Origin: an uncultured Acidiphilium sp.
GTDB lineage: Bacteria > Bacillota > Clostridia > Christensenellales > Borkfalkiaceae
Length of the DNA: 12,786 bases
Direction of reading: 5' to 3'
Assembly: GCA_902495325.1 (NCBI GenBank)
Contig: CABUWK010000051.1
Location: 1 to 12,786 of the forward strand
In this document: one piece after another, positions 7,020 to 12,786 of the stretch
Numbering within the stretch: position 1 is the stretch's first letter
Layout of the letters: every line of letters starts with the position of its first letter
Position numbers and translations under genes: made by a program
The notes under the pieces: generated by a model
Told to the model about the DNA's origin: nothing
What the model saw: only the letters and a program-made list of their open reading frames with translations
The model's database searches: none

Positions 7020-7059
7020 TGAGTTGCAAACCAAGAAGCAACTCAAAATCAGATTGAGT
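7019..7059. repeat. Dyad plus third half-site at the transcription start
   Basis: TTGAGTTGC (7019-7027) is exactly complementary to GCAACTCAA (7038-7046), and a third element TTGAGT (7054-7059) can pair with the same ACTCAA. The set begins at the last base of the -10 box. It could be an operator read by a dimeric repressor, or alternative 5' hairpins in the mRNA. Confidence 0.55.
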
Positions 7060-7195
7060 GGGACGAACATCCGGAAAATTTACGTAGAATCATACACACA
7101 GTTGTACTTTGCGGAATATATCTGTCATATGTCGCTCAGAACCCGCAACGTTCCGGCGGCGCGGCGGGAAGAGAATGTTGCGATCGCGGGGAAGG

Positions 7196-7231
7196 CGGAT
7201 CCGGAACAAACAACGGATCCGGAACAAACGA
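7196..7231. repeat. 18-bp tandem direct repeat in the lipoprotein leader
   Basis: Two head-to-tail 18-bp units (7196-7213 and 7214-7231) start with CGGATCCGGAACAAAC and differ at one base. Each begins with the palindrome CGGATCCG. The repeat lies in the untranslated leader upstream of the start at 7318 and has no evident function. Confidence 0.8.
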
Positions 7232-7317
7232 CGAAAGGCGTTCCGGAAAACGCTTCGCACCGCCGGAAATGCCCTTCGGGGTTCAATTTCGTTTCAATGA
7301 AAAAAGGAGGATCGGTT

Positions 7318-9477
7318 ATGACCGGAAAAAACAAGCGCGTATTCATCGTGATTTTCATGTTGGCACTCTGCTCTGCGTTCGCGTTTCTGACAGCATGCGG
7401 GGGAGAGAAATCGTCCGGATCGGGCGAAAGCGCAAAGAGCGCGTATCGGCAGTATATAGAAAAATACCCCGATTACGAAGGTACGGAAGAACAATGGCTG
7501 CGGGATCTGCTTGGCGGCAAATTGGGAGGCGATACCCCGACCGAAAAATCGGTTTACGAACTGTACCGGGAAGCGTATCCCGATTACGAAGGTACGGAAG
7601 AGGAATGGCTGAAAGATCTGCTTGAGGGCAGACTCAACGCCAAAGACCCCGAAACAAAAACGTATACCGTTTCGTTTCTGTACGACGAAAGCGACGAGGA
7701 GCCCTGGGCGCAGATAACCGTAGAGGACGGCGATACGCCGGTTTTCCCCGGTTCGCCCGAAAAACGAGGATATGAGTTCGTCGCGTGGGGATTTCAGGGC
7801 TACGAATGGCCGTTTACTTACCCCATCCGGCAGGATACGGTGCTTACGCCGATCTGGGAAGTTGTTGAGTATGACATTAAGTACAACCTAAACGGCGGCG
7901 TCAACTCCCGGTACAACATGCCGTCCTACACGATAGAACAAAGTTTCGATCTGCAAACTCCGACTAAGGACTATTACGATTTCGGCGGCTGGTATACGTC
8001 ATCCGATTTTGCCGAAAACAGCAGGTTGATCGGAATCTCTCAGGGCGAAAAAACCGAGGATATCGAGCTTTGGGCGAAATGGACGCCCACTTCATATAAC
8101 ATAAAATACGAGGGGATCGAAGGCGCGACGATCGACGCGCCCTCGTCATACGACGTTGAAAGCAAGGATTTCACTTTGCCCCAACCCGAACGGGAGTACT
8201 ATATGTTTGATGGCTGGACGGGCAGCGGTCTGACCGAGCCCGAAAAAACGTTGACCGTCACGAGCGGCACGCACGGCGATCTGGAATACACCGCCAACTG
8301 GACGGCGATCACATACAAAATTACATACGATCTCGGTGGCGGAATCAACCCTGACGACGCGATATACGAATATACCGTCGATTCGTTTGAAAATAACGAT
8401 GACCTGCCGTTGCCCACCCCGGGGAAAGCCGGCGGCGAACAGATAAAAAATTATAATTTACTTTCAGACAATAATTTCGAAATTGAATATGCCGTTGCCG
8501 AATTTATTTTCGGCGGATGGTATCGGGAAGACGATTCCGAAAGGCTGCATCGTTACGAATTTGTGCAGCTTGAGGACGGCGATCTTGATCTCGTCGCTTA
8601 CTGGACGGAAAAAGAGGGAGCCATTCAGAAGAGAATTTCGCCGTACCTCCGTAACGGAAACGAAGTGCTTATGGGGTCTTACCCGCAGTCGGACGTGACC
8701 GACGAAGAAACTCTTAGCGGGCTTGCCGCATTTGAATTCGACATGCAACCCTTACTTAGTTCACACGGCAACCCGGCTGTGGTGGAAGGCTGGACGGACA
8801 GCAACGAAAACTACTGGTATAAGGACGTGGAATACAACGGGAAAAAATATCGCGGGGTTTTTATTATCAGGAGGCGCAGCGGCGGTGGTTACCGTCAGGA
8901 AAACGCCGGCTATAATCCGTTGTTCTTTGATGCCGGAAGGAACTATCAGGTTAAAATTTACTGGTTTCATTACGATCCCGTGAAATGGAGTGTGGTCGAC
9001 GAAGGAAACGGCGAAGCGTTCCTCGTTTGCAGAACGAAATTGGAGACCTTGAAATTCGGACACGATAAGTGGGGATCCAGTCCGGTAAGATCTTACCTTA
9101 ACGACACTGTTTATAATATTATGTTTAACGACGGGCAAAAAAAGACAGTTCTCACGTCCCTTGTTGCCAACGACGAAAAAAGCATGGGCGACAGCACGGG
9201 ATTTGAGACCGCTCCGACGCAAGACAAACTCTTTTTGCTGAGCTATGCGGGGTTGAATTTATATAAAAGTAAATTCGTGTCGGGCGTCGGGGCAAGCAGC
9301 TATTGTGTGGCAACGTTAAGCAAAGGGGCTATGTGGACGCGTTCGCACTGCAAGTATCAGCAAAACAGCAACAGCAGGATTCTGTCGTTCGACGGTTCGG
9401 GAGAGATTCTGGGCGCGAACCCCGAATACAGCGAATTGGGACAAATTCTTCCCGCGATGCACATTTCGCTGGCGTAG
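7318..9477 (+). CDS. Surface lipoprotein with InlB-type repeats and a DUF6273-like C-terminus
   Basis: The 719-residue product is a predicted lipid-anchored surface protein. Its N-terminus has lysines and arginine, a hydrophobic core, and lipobox LTAC with Cys27. The ATG at 7318 is fixed by AAAGGAGG (7303-7310); the frame is open about 400 bases further upstream, but that part lacks a ribosome binding site or signal peptide. Residues 41-107 hold two copies of a YPDYEGTEE-W-L unit, 37 residues apart. Residues 115-430 hold about four Listeria-Bacteroides (InlB B-type) repeats, marked by GYEFVAWGF, YDFGGWYT, YMFDGW and FGGWYRED followed by W-x-x-W-type ends. Residues 440-719 resemble DUF6273 domains, with WSVV, VRSYLND and a final LPAMHISL that replaces the usual RPAL-W-L ending. 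The role may be adhesion or surface decoration; no enzyme active site is apparent. It is followed directly by a strong terminator. Confidence 0.88.
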   Translation: MTGKNKRVFIVIFMLALCSAFAFLTACGGEKSSGSGESAKSAYRQYIEKYPDYEGTEEQWLRDLLGGKLGGDTPTEKSVYELYREAYPDYEGTEEEWLKDLLEGRLNAKDPETKTYTVSFLYDESDEEPWAQITVEDGDTPVFPGSPEKRGYEFVAWGFQGYEWPFTYPIRQDTVLTPIWEVVEYDIKYNLNGGVNSRYNMPSYTIEQSFDLQTPTKDYYDFGGWYTSSDFAENSRLIGISQGEKTEDIELWAKWTPTSYNIKYEGIEGATIDAPSSYDVESKDFTLPQPEREYYMFDGWTGSGLTEPEKTLTVTSGTHGDLEYTANWTAITYKITYDLGGGINPDDAIYEYTVDSFENNDDLPLPTPGKAGGEQIKNYNLLSDNNFEIEYAVAEFIFGGWYREDDSERLHRYEFVQLEDGDLDLVAYWTEKEGAIQKRISPYLRNGNEVLMGSYPQSDVTDEETLSGLAAFEFDMQPLLSSHGNPAVVEGWTDSNENYWYKDVEYNGKKYRGVFIIRRRSGGGYRQENAGYNPLFFDAGRNYQVKIYWFHYDPVKWSVVDEGNGEAFLVCRTKLETLKFGHDKWGSSPVRSYLNDTVYNIMFNDGQKKTVLTSLVANDEKSMGDSTGFETAPTQDKLFLLSYAGLNLYKSKFVSGVGASSYCVATLSKGAMWTRSHCKYQQNSNSRILSFDGSGEILGANPEYSELGQILPAMHISLA
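7468..7601 (+). repeat. Internal duplication encoding the EGTEE-W-L units
   Basis: A 23-bp stretch at 7468-7490, encoding PDYEGTEE, recurs without change at 7579-7601, 111 bp (37 codons) away and in frame. Flanking codons differ, so it is an older in-frame duplication with one well-preserved core or recent gene conversion. Confidence 0.75.
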
Positions 9478-9508
9478 CATACGGCACGAAATACAAATGC
9501 AAACAGGC

Positions 9509-9581
9509 GAACCGCGTTTTGCAAAGGACGCAAAACAGCGGGTTTGAAGTTGGAATCGGGGCACCACAAAACCCCTGTTGC
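9509..9581 (+). repeat. Intergenic repeat family, copy A
   Basis: This segment matches 12703-12776 at all but three bases and one single-base indel. It contains the conserved hairpin CCGC-GTTTTGC (9512-9522) with GCAAAAC-A-GCGG (9530-9541), a linker resembling GGAATCGGG, and the left arm of a terminator. It lacks the upstream hairpin modules seen in the copies at the right end of the window. It begins 31 bases after the lipoprotein stop codon. Confidence 0.85.
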
Positions 9582-9603
9582 GTTTTGCAACAGGGGTTTT
9601 GTG
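9565..9603 (+). terminator. Strong terminator of the lipoprotein gene, part of the repeat
   Basis: ACAAAACCCCTGTTGC (9566-9581) pairs perfectly with GCAACAGGGGTTTTGT (9587-9602), extended by C9565-G9603, around a GTTTT loop. The stem is 17 bp with a GC core and a T-rich right flank (TTTT inside the 3' arm). Its symmetry means it could end transcription from both sides. Confidence 0.85.
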
Positions 9604-9780
9604 TCAATAACGAACAAAAAGGAGCGTCTTTTTAAGTCGAAAAGGGAGGCGTCCACGGGGATTAGAACTCATTTATTTTCTGTTGAGTTTTGTTCCGTTT
9701 TCCACTGGATAGATTGGAGAGTATAGAGTAAAGAAAACCGTGGCAAAAGAACTGCAATGCGAGCCTGTGAGCGATTTTGA
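9604..9780. other. Spacer without a recognised gene
   Basis: No gene is seen. AAAAAG (9616-9621) and CTTTTT (9628-9633) could form a small AT-rich hairpin. An open stretch beginning GTG at 9740 (about 36 codons) overlaps the transporter remnant in another frame and matches nothing I know. Confidence 0.3.
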
Positions 9781-9997
9781 AACAATAAAGAAAATATTCG
9801 AAATGCGAAAATCGGTGTCAACCGCACATCTTCTTTTATCGAGATCGTAATGGTCGTTTCAATTTTGGCGGGTGCACTTTTGCTGAAGGAAGCGTTCACG
9901 GTTTTCCAAACCGCAGGCACGGTGATTATCATTGCCAGGGATACAGACGGCCAATATCAAAAGTGACACTTTGACTAATTCCAGTTTGTCACTTTGA
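9781..9997 (+). pseudogene. 3' remnant of an EamA/DMT-family transporter
   Basis: Translation in the frame of 9781 gives KIGVNRTSSFIEIVMVVSI followed by LAGALLLKEAFTVFQTAG and TVIIIA, which is the characteristic last two helices of an EamA drug/metabolite transporter (polar loop, helix, KE turn, TVFQTAG, helix). After TVIIIA, at about 9937, the expected ending (GIQTANIKS) continues in a neighbouring frame, indicating a one-base insertion. Everything before about helix 9 of ten is missing, and a TGA at 9778 precedes the remnant. There is no start codon with a ribosome binding site. It is a decayed gene, not a small protein. Confidence 0.65.
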
Positions 9998-10000
9998 TAT
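9954..10000. repeat. Inverted repeat resembling an insertion-sequence end
   Basis: The left arm ATATCAAAAGTGACA (9954-9968) and right arm TGTCACTTTGATAT (9987-10000) pair over 14 positions with one bulged A. CACTTTGA also occurs as a direct repeat at 9967-9974 and 9990-9997. The CACTTTGACTAATTCCAG style of sequence reminds me of IS21-type terminal repeats, but no transposase is present. It may be a scar or solo end, located exactly where the transporter remnant stops. Confidence 0.45.
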
Positions 10001-10001
10001 C

Positions 10002-10064
10002 ATAACAACAGCCCCCCGACTTTTTACGGTCTTGTGGCTGTTGTTATCAAAAGACTATCGTCTT
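10002..10064 (-). terminator. Terminator region of the minus-strand ABC operon
   Basis: On the minus strand, AAGAC-GATA-GTCTT followed by TTT lies immediately after the permease stop (10051-10064). A longer hairpin follows: ATAACAACAGCC (10002-10013) with GGCTGTTGTTAT (10036-10047), a perfect 12-bp stem. Neither has a long U-run, but together they plausibly end the transcript and separate it from the convergent remnant. Confidence 0.5.
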
Positions 10065-10067
10065 AAA

Positions 10068-10820
10068 TTACAGCTCGATCTTTCGATTGATTCTAATCCC
10101 TGCAAAAACAAACACAGGAATATAAATCAGCGATGCAACTAGGCAAACAGTCATTCTCCCCGATTCGACCGATAGCGTCAAATCGCCGAGAAAGGACGAC
10201 AGCCAATAGTTCGTCAGGGAGACATCTCTCAGCTTTAGCAGTGAGTCCGCAAACGACAGAACGACATTGACAAGCATGGGTGCCACGATGGTGGCGGCTA
10301 TCGAAGAACCGTTTTTCCGAAGAACCGAACTGATGGCAAAGAACATTGCAACATTCGCCATTGCCACAACATATTGCACCCCGAGGACTGCAAGGAATCG
10401 GAGACTTTCCGTCTCTCCGATTCCGAAGTACAGGTTGCCGGAGATCAGCGCGGCAACCTCGGCGATCAAAAACATCACGCTTGTGGCAATCCACACGGTC
10501 ATGAGCTTTGCCGTATATACACTCCTGCGGGAATATCCGCGGGAGAAGATATTTTTGACGGTCTGCTGTTCGTAATCCTCACAAACCGTGAGCGCCGTAA
10601 AGATACCGGCAATCAGCAGAAACGAACAGTTCCCGAGCGCACCGATCATGGAGTCGATCCCGGAACCTTTGAACTGCGCGGCATACTCCGGACTGCCGTT
10701 CACAAGCGCTTTCGTTGTTATGGCGGAGAGAAAAAGCAGTGCAACCATAATCAGCGTGCAGATGTAAAAGCTCTTCTGCTTTTTCAGTTTGTGCATTTCA
10801 AATTTCATCAGCGTCCCCAT
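10068..10820 (-). CDS. ABC-2 type transporter permease
   Basis: This 250-residue inner-membrane subunit would pair with the ATPase encoded just upstream to export a drug, peptide or lipid. It has six predicted helices, near residues 18-36, 64-80, 107-127, 141-163, 173-190 and 224-243. The cytoplasmic stretch EDYEQQTVKNIFSRGYSRR (81-99) is the coupling region typical of BcrB/ABC-2 permeases. The ATG at 10820 is chosen because it begins one base after the ATPase stop codon, indicating translational coupling. An upstream in-frame ATG at 10883 would run inside the ATPase gene and adds an unrelated sequence. An internal ATG at 10808 is also possible. Its substrate cannot be told from the sequence. 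Confidence 0.88.
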   Translation of the reverse strand: MGTLMKFEMHKLKKQKSFYICTLIMVALLFLSAITTKALVNGSPEYAAQFKGSGIDSMIGALGNCSFLLIAGIFTALTVCEDYEQQTVKNIFSRGYSRRSVYTAKLMTVWIATSVMFLIAEVAALISGNLYFGIGETESLRFLAVLGVQYVVAMANVAMFFAISSVLRKNGSSIAATIVAPMLVNVVLSFADSLLKLRDVSLTNYWLSSFLGDLTLSVESGRMTVCLVASLIYIPVFVFAGIRINRKIEL

Positions 10821-10821
10821 G

Positions 10822-11712
10822 TTATCTGCCCAACCTTTCGATAAAGAAATCTTCAAAGCCCATGCTTTCGTTTGCCATTTCATACACGCGGATTCCCGCC
10901 TTCACCAGAGCCGCATTGACCTCAGACGGATCGGAAACGGGCGAGGTGATGCGGACGGCTTTGCCGTCCTGTTCTGCGGTAAGTCCAGCAAAATCGCGCT
11001 TCAGCACGGCGAGCGTTCCCTTGGCATTGTCCGTCGTCAGCTTCAGCGAGGTGCGACATTTTGCCGCAAGTGCCTCGGCAGTGATCTCCTCCACCAACGC
11101 TCCGCCCGATACAATGCCGTAATTGGTGGCGATCTTCCCGAGTTCGTCCAGCAGATGGCTTGAAATCAGAAATGTGACGCCGCGTCGATTCAGCTCGATA
11201 ATGATATCGCGAATTTCCTTGATGCCTGCCGGGTCAAGCCCGTTGATGGGTTCATCGAGAATCAGCACCTCCGGATTCCCGAGCAGGGCAATGGCAATGC
11301 CGAGCCGCTGGCGCATACCGAGCGAAAACGCCCCGGCTTTTTTGGCTCCCGTATTGCCAAGTCCCACGAGATTCAAGAGATTGCGGATCTCCGCGTCGGA
11401 GGTCGGCGACAGAATCGCAAACCGCTTCATATTTTCAAACGCCGTCTCGTTCTTATAAAGAGCCGGCGCCTCGATCAGTGAGCCGATCTTTTGCCTTGCC
11501 CGATCTGCATTCCGCTCACCGAGCAATACCATTTCTCCGGAATCGGGCGTCGTCAGCCCTAAGAGCAATTTCATCAGGCTGGTTTTTCCCGCGCCGTTTT
11601 TACCGATCAGTCCGTAGATATCGCCGCGCCGCACATGAAGCGACATGCCGTTTACGGCAATTTTGTTGCCGTACTTTTTTGTCAGCGACCTTGTCTCTAA
11701 AATGTTTTCCAT
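10822..11712 (-). CDS. ABC transporter ATPase, BcrA-like
   Basis: This 296-residue ATPase would energise the permease encoded next to it. It shows Walker A GKNGAGKT (37-44), signature SLGMRQRL (130-137), Walker B LILDEP (150-155), the D-loop GLD and His186 in SSHLLDE. The Q-loop position reads IEAPALY (80-86), with Glu in place of Gln, as is usual in BcrA and lantibiotic-immunity ATPases. Residues after about 215 form the accessory C-terminal domain of this group. The ATG at 11712 has only a modest ribosome site (GGAAAGCGGG). It is the first gene of a two-gene minus-strand operon and diverges from the TetR gene. Resistance to peptide antibiotics or detergents is typical for relatives, but the actual ligand is unknown. 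Confidence 0.92.
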   Translation of the reverse strand: MENILETRSLTKKYGNKIAVNGMSLHVRRGDIYGLIGKNGAGKTSLMKLLLGLTTPDSGEMVLLGERNADRARQKIGSLIEAPALYKNETAFENMKRFAILSPTSDAEIRNLLNLVGLGNTGAKKAGAFSLGMRQRLGIAIALLGNPEVLILDEPINGLDPAGIKEIRDIIIELNRRGVTFLISSHLLDELGKIATNYGIVSGGALVEEITAEALAAKCRTSLKLTTDNAKGTLAVLKRDFAGLTAEQDGKAVRITSPVSDPSEVNAALVKAGIRVYEMANESMGFEDFFIERLGR

Positions 11713-11732
11713 CAGATTTTCCCGCTTTCCTC

Positions 11733-11761
11733 TTGACTTTTTCGCATTTTCGGTGTATCAT
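11733..11761 (+). promoter_or_regulatory. Plus-strand promoter for the TetR gene
   Basis: TTGACT (11733-11738) and TATCAT (11756-11761) are 17 bases apart. Transcription would start near 11768, at the first operator, leaving a leader of about 105 nt before the regulator. This promoter lies inside the transcribed leader of the divergent ABC operon. Confidence 0.65.
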
Positions 11762-11767
11762 ATCAAT

Positions 11768-11786
11768 GTGGAGCAAATGTTCCACA
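11768..11786. promoter_or_regulatory. Operator 1, probable TetR-regulator site
   Basis: TGTGGAGCA (11768-11776), one base, TGTTCCACA (11778-11786) forms a 19-bp imperfect palindrome. It begins right at the predicted start of the TetR transcript. Its right half also forms a perfect 10-bp dyad, TGTTCCACAT (11778-11787) with ATGTGGAACA (11792-11801), across to operator 2. Confidence 0.65.
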
Positions 11787-11792
11787 TCTGAA

Positions 11793-11812
11793 TGTGGAAC
11801 AAGTATACCACA
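11793..11812. promoter_or_regulatory. Operator 2, overlapping the ABC operon -10 box
   Basis: TGTGGAACA (11793-11801), two bases, TATACCACA (11804-11812) is a second imperfect palindrome with the same half-site. It covers the minus-strand -10 element at 11802-11807 and its transcription start, so a bound dimer would block the ABC promoter directly. Confidence 0.65.
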
Positions 11813-11830
11813 ATTTTAATCGATTGTCAA
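11802..11830 (-). promoter_or_regulatory. Minus-strand promoter of the ABC operon
   Basis: Read on the minus strand: perfect TTGACA (plus coordinates 11825-11830), 17 bases, TATACT (11802-11807). Start of transcription would be near 11795, about 83 bases before the ATPase start. It is the strongest promoter of the pair. Confidence 0.8.
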
Positions 11831-11873
11831 TGGCAAAAAGCGGTTGAGAGACAAAGAGGTGATTTTGTACCAC

Positions 11874-12386
11874 ATGAATAAAAAGCAGGAGACAAATGCG
11901 TTTGTCAAGGAGTGTATCACCACGGCACTGCTGCAAATGATGGAAATGCAGAGCCTTGAAGAAATCTCTATTATCGACCTTATTAAAAAAGCGGGTGTAG
12001 CGCGCAATTCATTCTATCGTAATTTTGACAGCAAAAAGGATGTGCTGGCAAAGCATCTCCTGAGGCTGATACAGGAATGGGGCAAGGAGTTTGAATCGCT
12101 CGGTGACGAGACACGCTTTTCCGAAACACTACTGAAGCATTATTACAAATACAAAGATTTTTATTTGCTGCTTTACCGCCGGGGGCTTTCCGATATGATC
12201 TATGAAACGCTCCGGACCGCCTGCATGCTGGATGAATCGCAGAGCAATATGGAGCGATACGGCAAATCCATGTTTGCGGGGCTTCTGTTCGGCTGGGTGG
12301 ATGAATGGATGCGTCAGGGTATGCCCGAAACGCCGGAAGAAATTGTCCTTCTGACGGCACAGATGGCGAAAAACCAGAATTGCTGA
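11874..12386 (+). CDS. TetR/AcrR-family transcriptional regulator
   Basis: This 170-residue regulator has the TetR N-terminal DNA-binding domain: helices at about residues 9-26, and the turn-helix motif IIDLIKKAGVARNSFYRNFD (33-52) followed by SKKDVLAKHL. The C-terminal part (60-165) is helical and would bind a ligand; it is short, as in the Firmicute TetR group with a domain of about 100 residues. It is divergent from the ABC operon and the two palindromes between the genes are its likely targets, so it probably represses both the transporter and itself until an inducer binds. The ATG at 11874 lies 14 bases after AAAGAGG. A TTG at 11865 is better spaced from that site, so three extra residues at the N-terminus are possible. 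Confidence 0.92.
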   Translation: MNKKQETNAFVKECITTALLQMMEMQSLEEISIIDLIKKAGVARNSFYRNFDSKKDVLAKHLLRLIQEWGKEFESLGDETRFSETLLKHYYKYKDFYLLLYRRGLSDMIYETLRTACMLDESQSNMERYGKSMFAGLLFGWVDEWMRQGMPETPEEIVLLTAQMAKNQNC

Positions 12387-12502
12387 TGAAGAGAAATTGC
12401 GGGATAAACCGCCATAAAAACGGCAATTTACCCCTGTTTTGCATAGAAAAAGACACACGCAACGGAGTTTTGTACGCTCCTTTTGCGTGTGCCGGAGATG
12501 TG
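12387..12502 (+). terminator. Hairpin region after the TetR gene
   Basis: AAATTGC (12394-12400) with GCAATTT (12423-12429) forms a loose stem. A better hairpin is CACACGCAA (12454-12462) with TTGCGTGTG (12483-12491), with inner GGAG (12464-12467) pairing CTCC (12477-12480). Neither is followed by a clear T-run, so termination here is only a possibility. No gene is seen. Confidence 0.4.
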
Positions 12503-12603
12503 CCCGATCGGATATTGCCGTATCCCGCGAGCGGGAACCCTCGGCAAGTATTTGCTTACGCAAATAGACGAACCGCGTTTTGCAAAGGGCGCAAAACAGC
12601 GGG
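12503..12603 (+). repeat. Intergenic repeat family, copy B1
   Basis: A 101-bp unit that recurs 133 bp downstream with five substitutions. In order it holds the palindrome CCGATCGG; a two-tier hairpin, TTGCCG (12515-12520) with CGGCAA (12542-12547), enclosing CCCGC-GA-GCGGG (12524-12535); TATTTGC-TTAC-GCAAATA (12549-12566); and the hairpin shared with copy A, CCGC-GTTTTGC with GCAAAAC-A-GCGG (12573-12602). A 32-bp spacer (12604-12635) separates it from copy B2. Confidence 0.9.
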
Positions 12604-12635
12604 GTTGGGTGAATTTCGCGAAAAGATAAATTTTC

Positions 12636-12786
12636 CCCGATCGGATATTGCCGTATCCCGCAGGCGGGAACCCTCGGCAAATATTTGCTTGCGCAAATAG
12701 ACGAACCGCGTTTTGTAAAGGGCGCAAAACAGCGGGTTCGAAGTTGGAATCGGGTGCACCACAAAACCCCTGTTGCAATCGCAACA
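12636..12786 (+). repeat. Intergenic repeat family, copy B2, cut off by the window edge
   Basis: Positions 12636-12736 repeat copy B1. Compared with B1, the changes put AG for GA in the first hairpin loop, alter the loop of the second from TTAC to TTGC, change one unpaired base between hairpins, and turn a C into a T that still pairs as a G-T wobble in the third stem. Positions 12703-12776 also continue as in copy A, ending in ACAAAACCCCTGTTGC. The following AATC and GCAACA (12781-12786) begin the right arm of the same terminator-like hairpin, which would be completed just past the window. Confidence 0.9.

Noticed and set aside
6922..7317. In-frame extension upstream of the lipoprotein start
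   Set aside because: The frame is open, but it covers the promoter and leader, has no ribosome binding site and would bury the signal peptide. The start at 7318 has a strong site and a lipobox at the right distance.
9650..9675. tRNA-like GGATTAGAAC on the spacer, suggestive of an attachment site
   Set aside because: The supposed T-stem arms (CGGGG and CTCAT) do not pair and no complete cloverleaf or second copy is present.
12503..12736. CRISPR-like array
   Set aside because: There are only two units, each about 101 bp, with one 32-bp gap, and no cas genes are near. The hairpin modules fit an intergenic repeat.
12731..12762. tRNA 3'-end look-alike (GGTTCGA followed later by GTGCACCA)
   Set aside because: The T-arm does not close and no D or anticodon arm precedes it; the same sequence recurs as part of the repeat family.
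12428..12784. Minus-strand open frames across the repeats
   Set aside because: They translate repeat DNA in several frames with the same recurring peptides, lack ribosome binding sites and start codons in good context, and so are artefacts.

Overview
The window reads as a chromosomal stretch from an anaerobic Firmicute, most likely a Clostridia/Christensenellales-type gut bacterium. This rests on AGGAGG-type ribosome binding sites, consensus TTGNNN-N17-TATAAT promoters, a lipoprotein with InlB-type repeats, a GGDEF-REC-HD-GYP signalling protein of the kind common in Clostridia, and a BcrA-like ABC operon with a TetR regulator. No rRNA, tRNA, CRISPR array or intact transposase was seen, and the taxonomic guess is an inference.

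Layout. 1-427: no recognisable gene, then a strong promoter and a structured leader. 428-2355: a cyclic-di-GMP protein (Cys-rich sensor, GGDEF, receiver, HD-GYP) broken into two frames by an apparent single-base deletion near 1733-1736. 2450-2797: a small Hpt phosphotransfer protein that could pass phosphate to that receiver. 2807-3143: terminator, a long hairpin with a promoter built into it, and a leader of about 195 nt. 3144-4724: a YbiT/YkpA-type ABC-F ATPase whose second Walker A has lost its lysine. 4819-5835: galE. 6059-6811: an eight-helix membrane protein of unknown function. 6812-7317: a gap with a very good promoter, a dyad at the transcription start and an 18-bp tandem repeat. 7318-9477: a 719-residue surface lipoprotein with two short EGTE-EWL repeats, InlB-type repeats and a DUF6273-like C-terminus. 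9478-10067: an intergenic repeat ending in a strong terminator, the 3' remnant of an EamA-family transporter, an IS-end-like inverted repeat and a terminator for the next operon. 10068-11712 (minus strand): ABC-2 permease and ATPase. 11713-11873: two promoters facing each other, with two palindromic operators between and across them. 11874-12386: TetR-family regulator. 12387-12786: a hairpin and two further copies of the intergenic repeat.

How the genes work together. The GGDEF/HD-GYP protein and the Hpt protein form a plausible c-di-GMP phosphorelay module. The TetR gene and the ABC pair form a drug- or peptide-responsive export module, with operators placed to control both directions. The remaining genes (ABC-F, galE, membrane protein, lipoprotein) each look independently transcribed.

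The strongest candidate for something undescribed is the modular intergenic repeat family: three copies here, four hairpin-forming modules, and sequence changes that fall mainly in loops or preserve pairing. One copy ends in the terminator of the lipoprotein gene, and another appears to run into the same terminator at the window edge.
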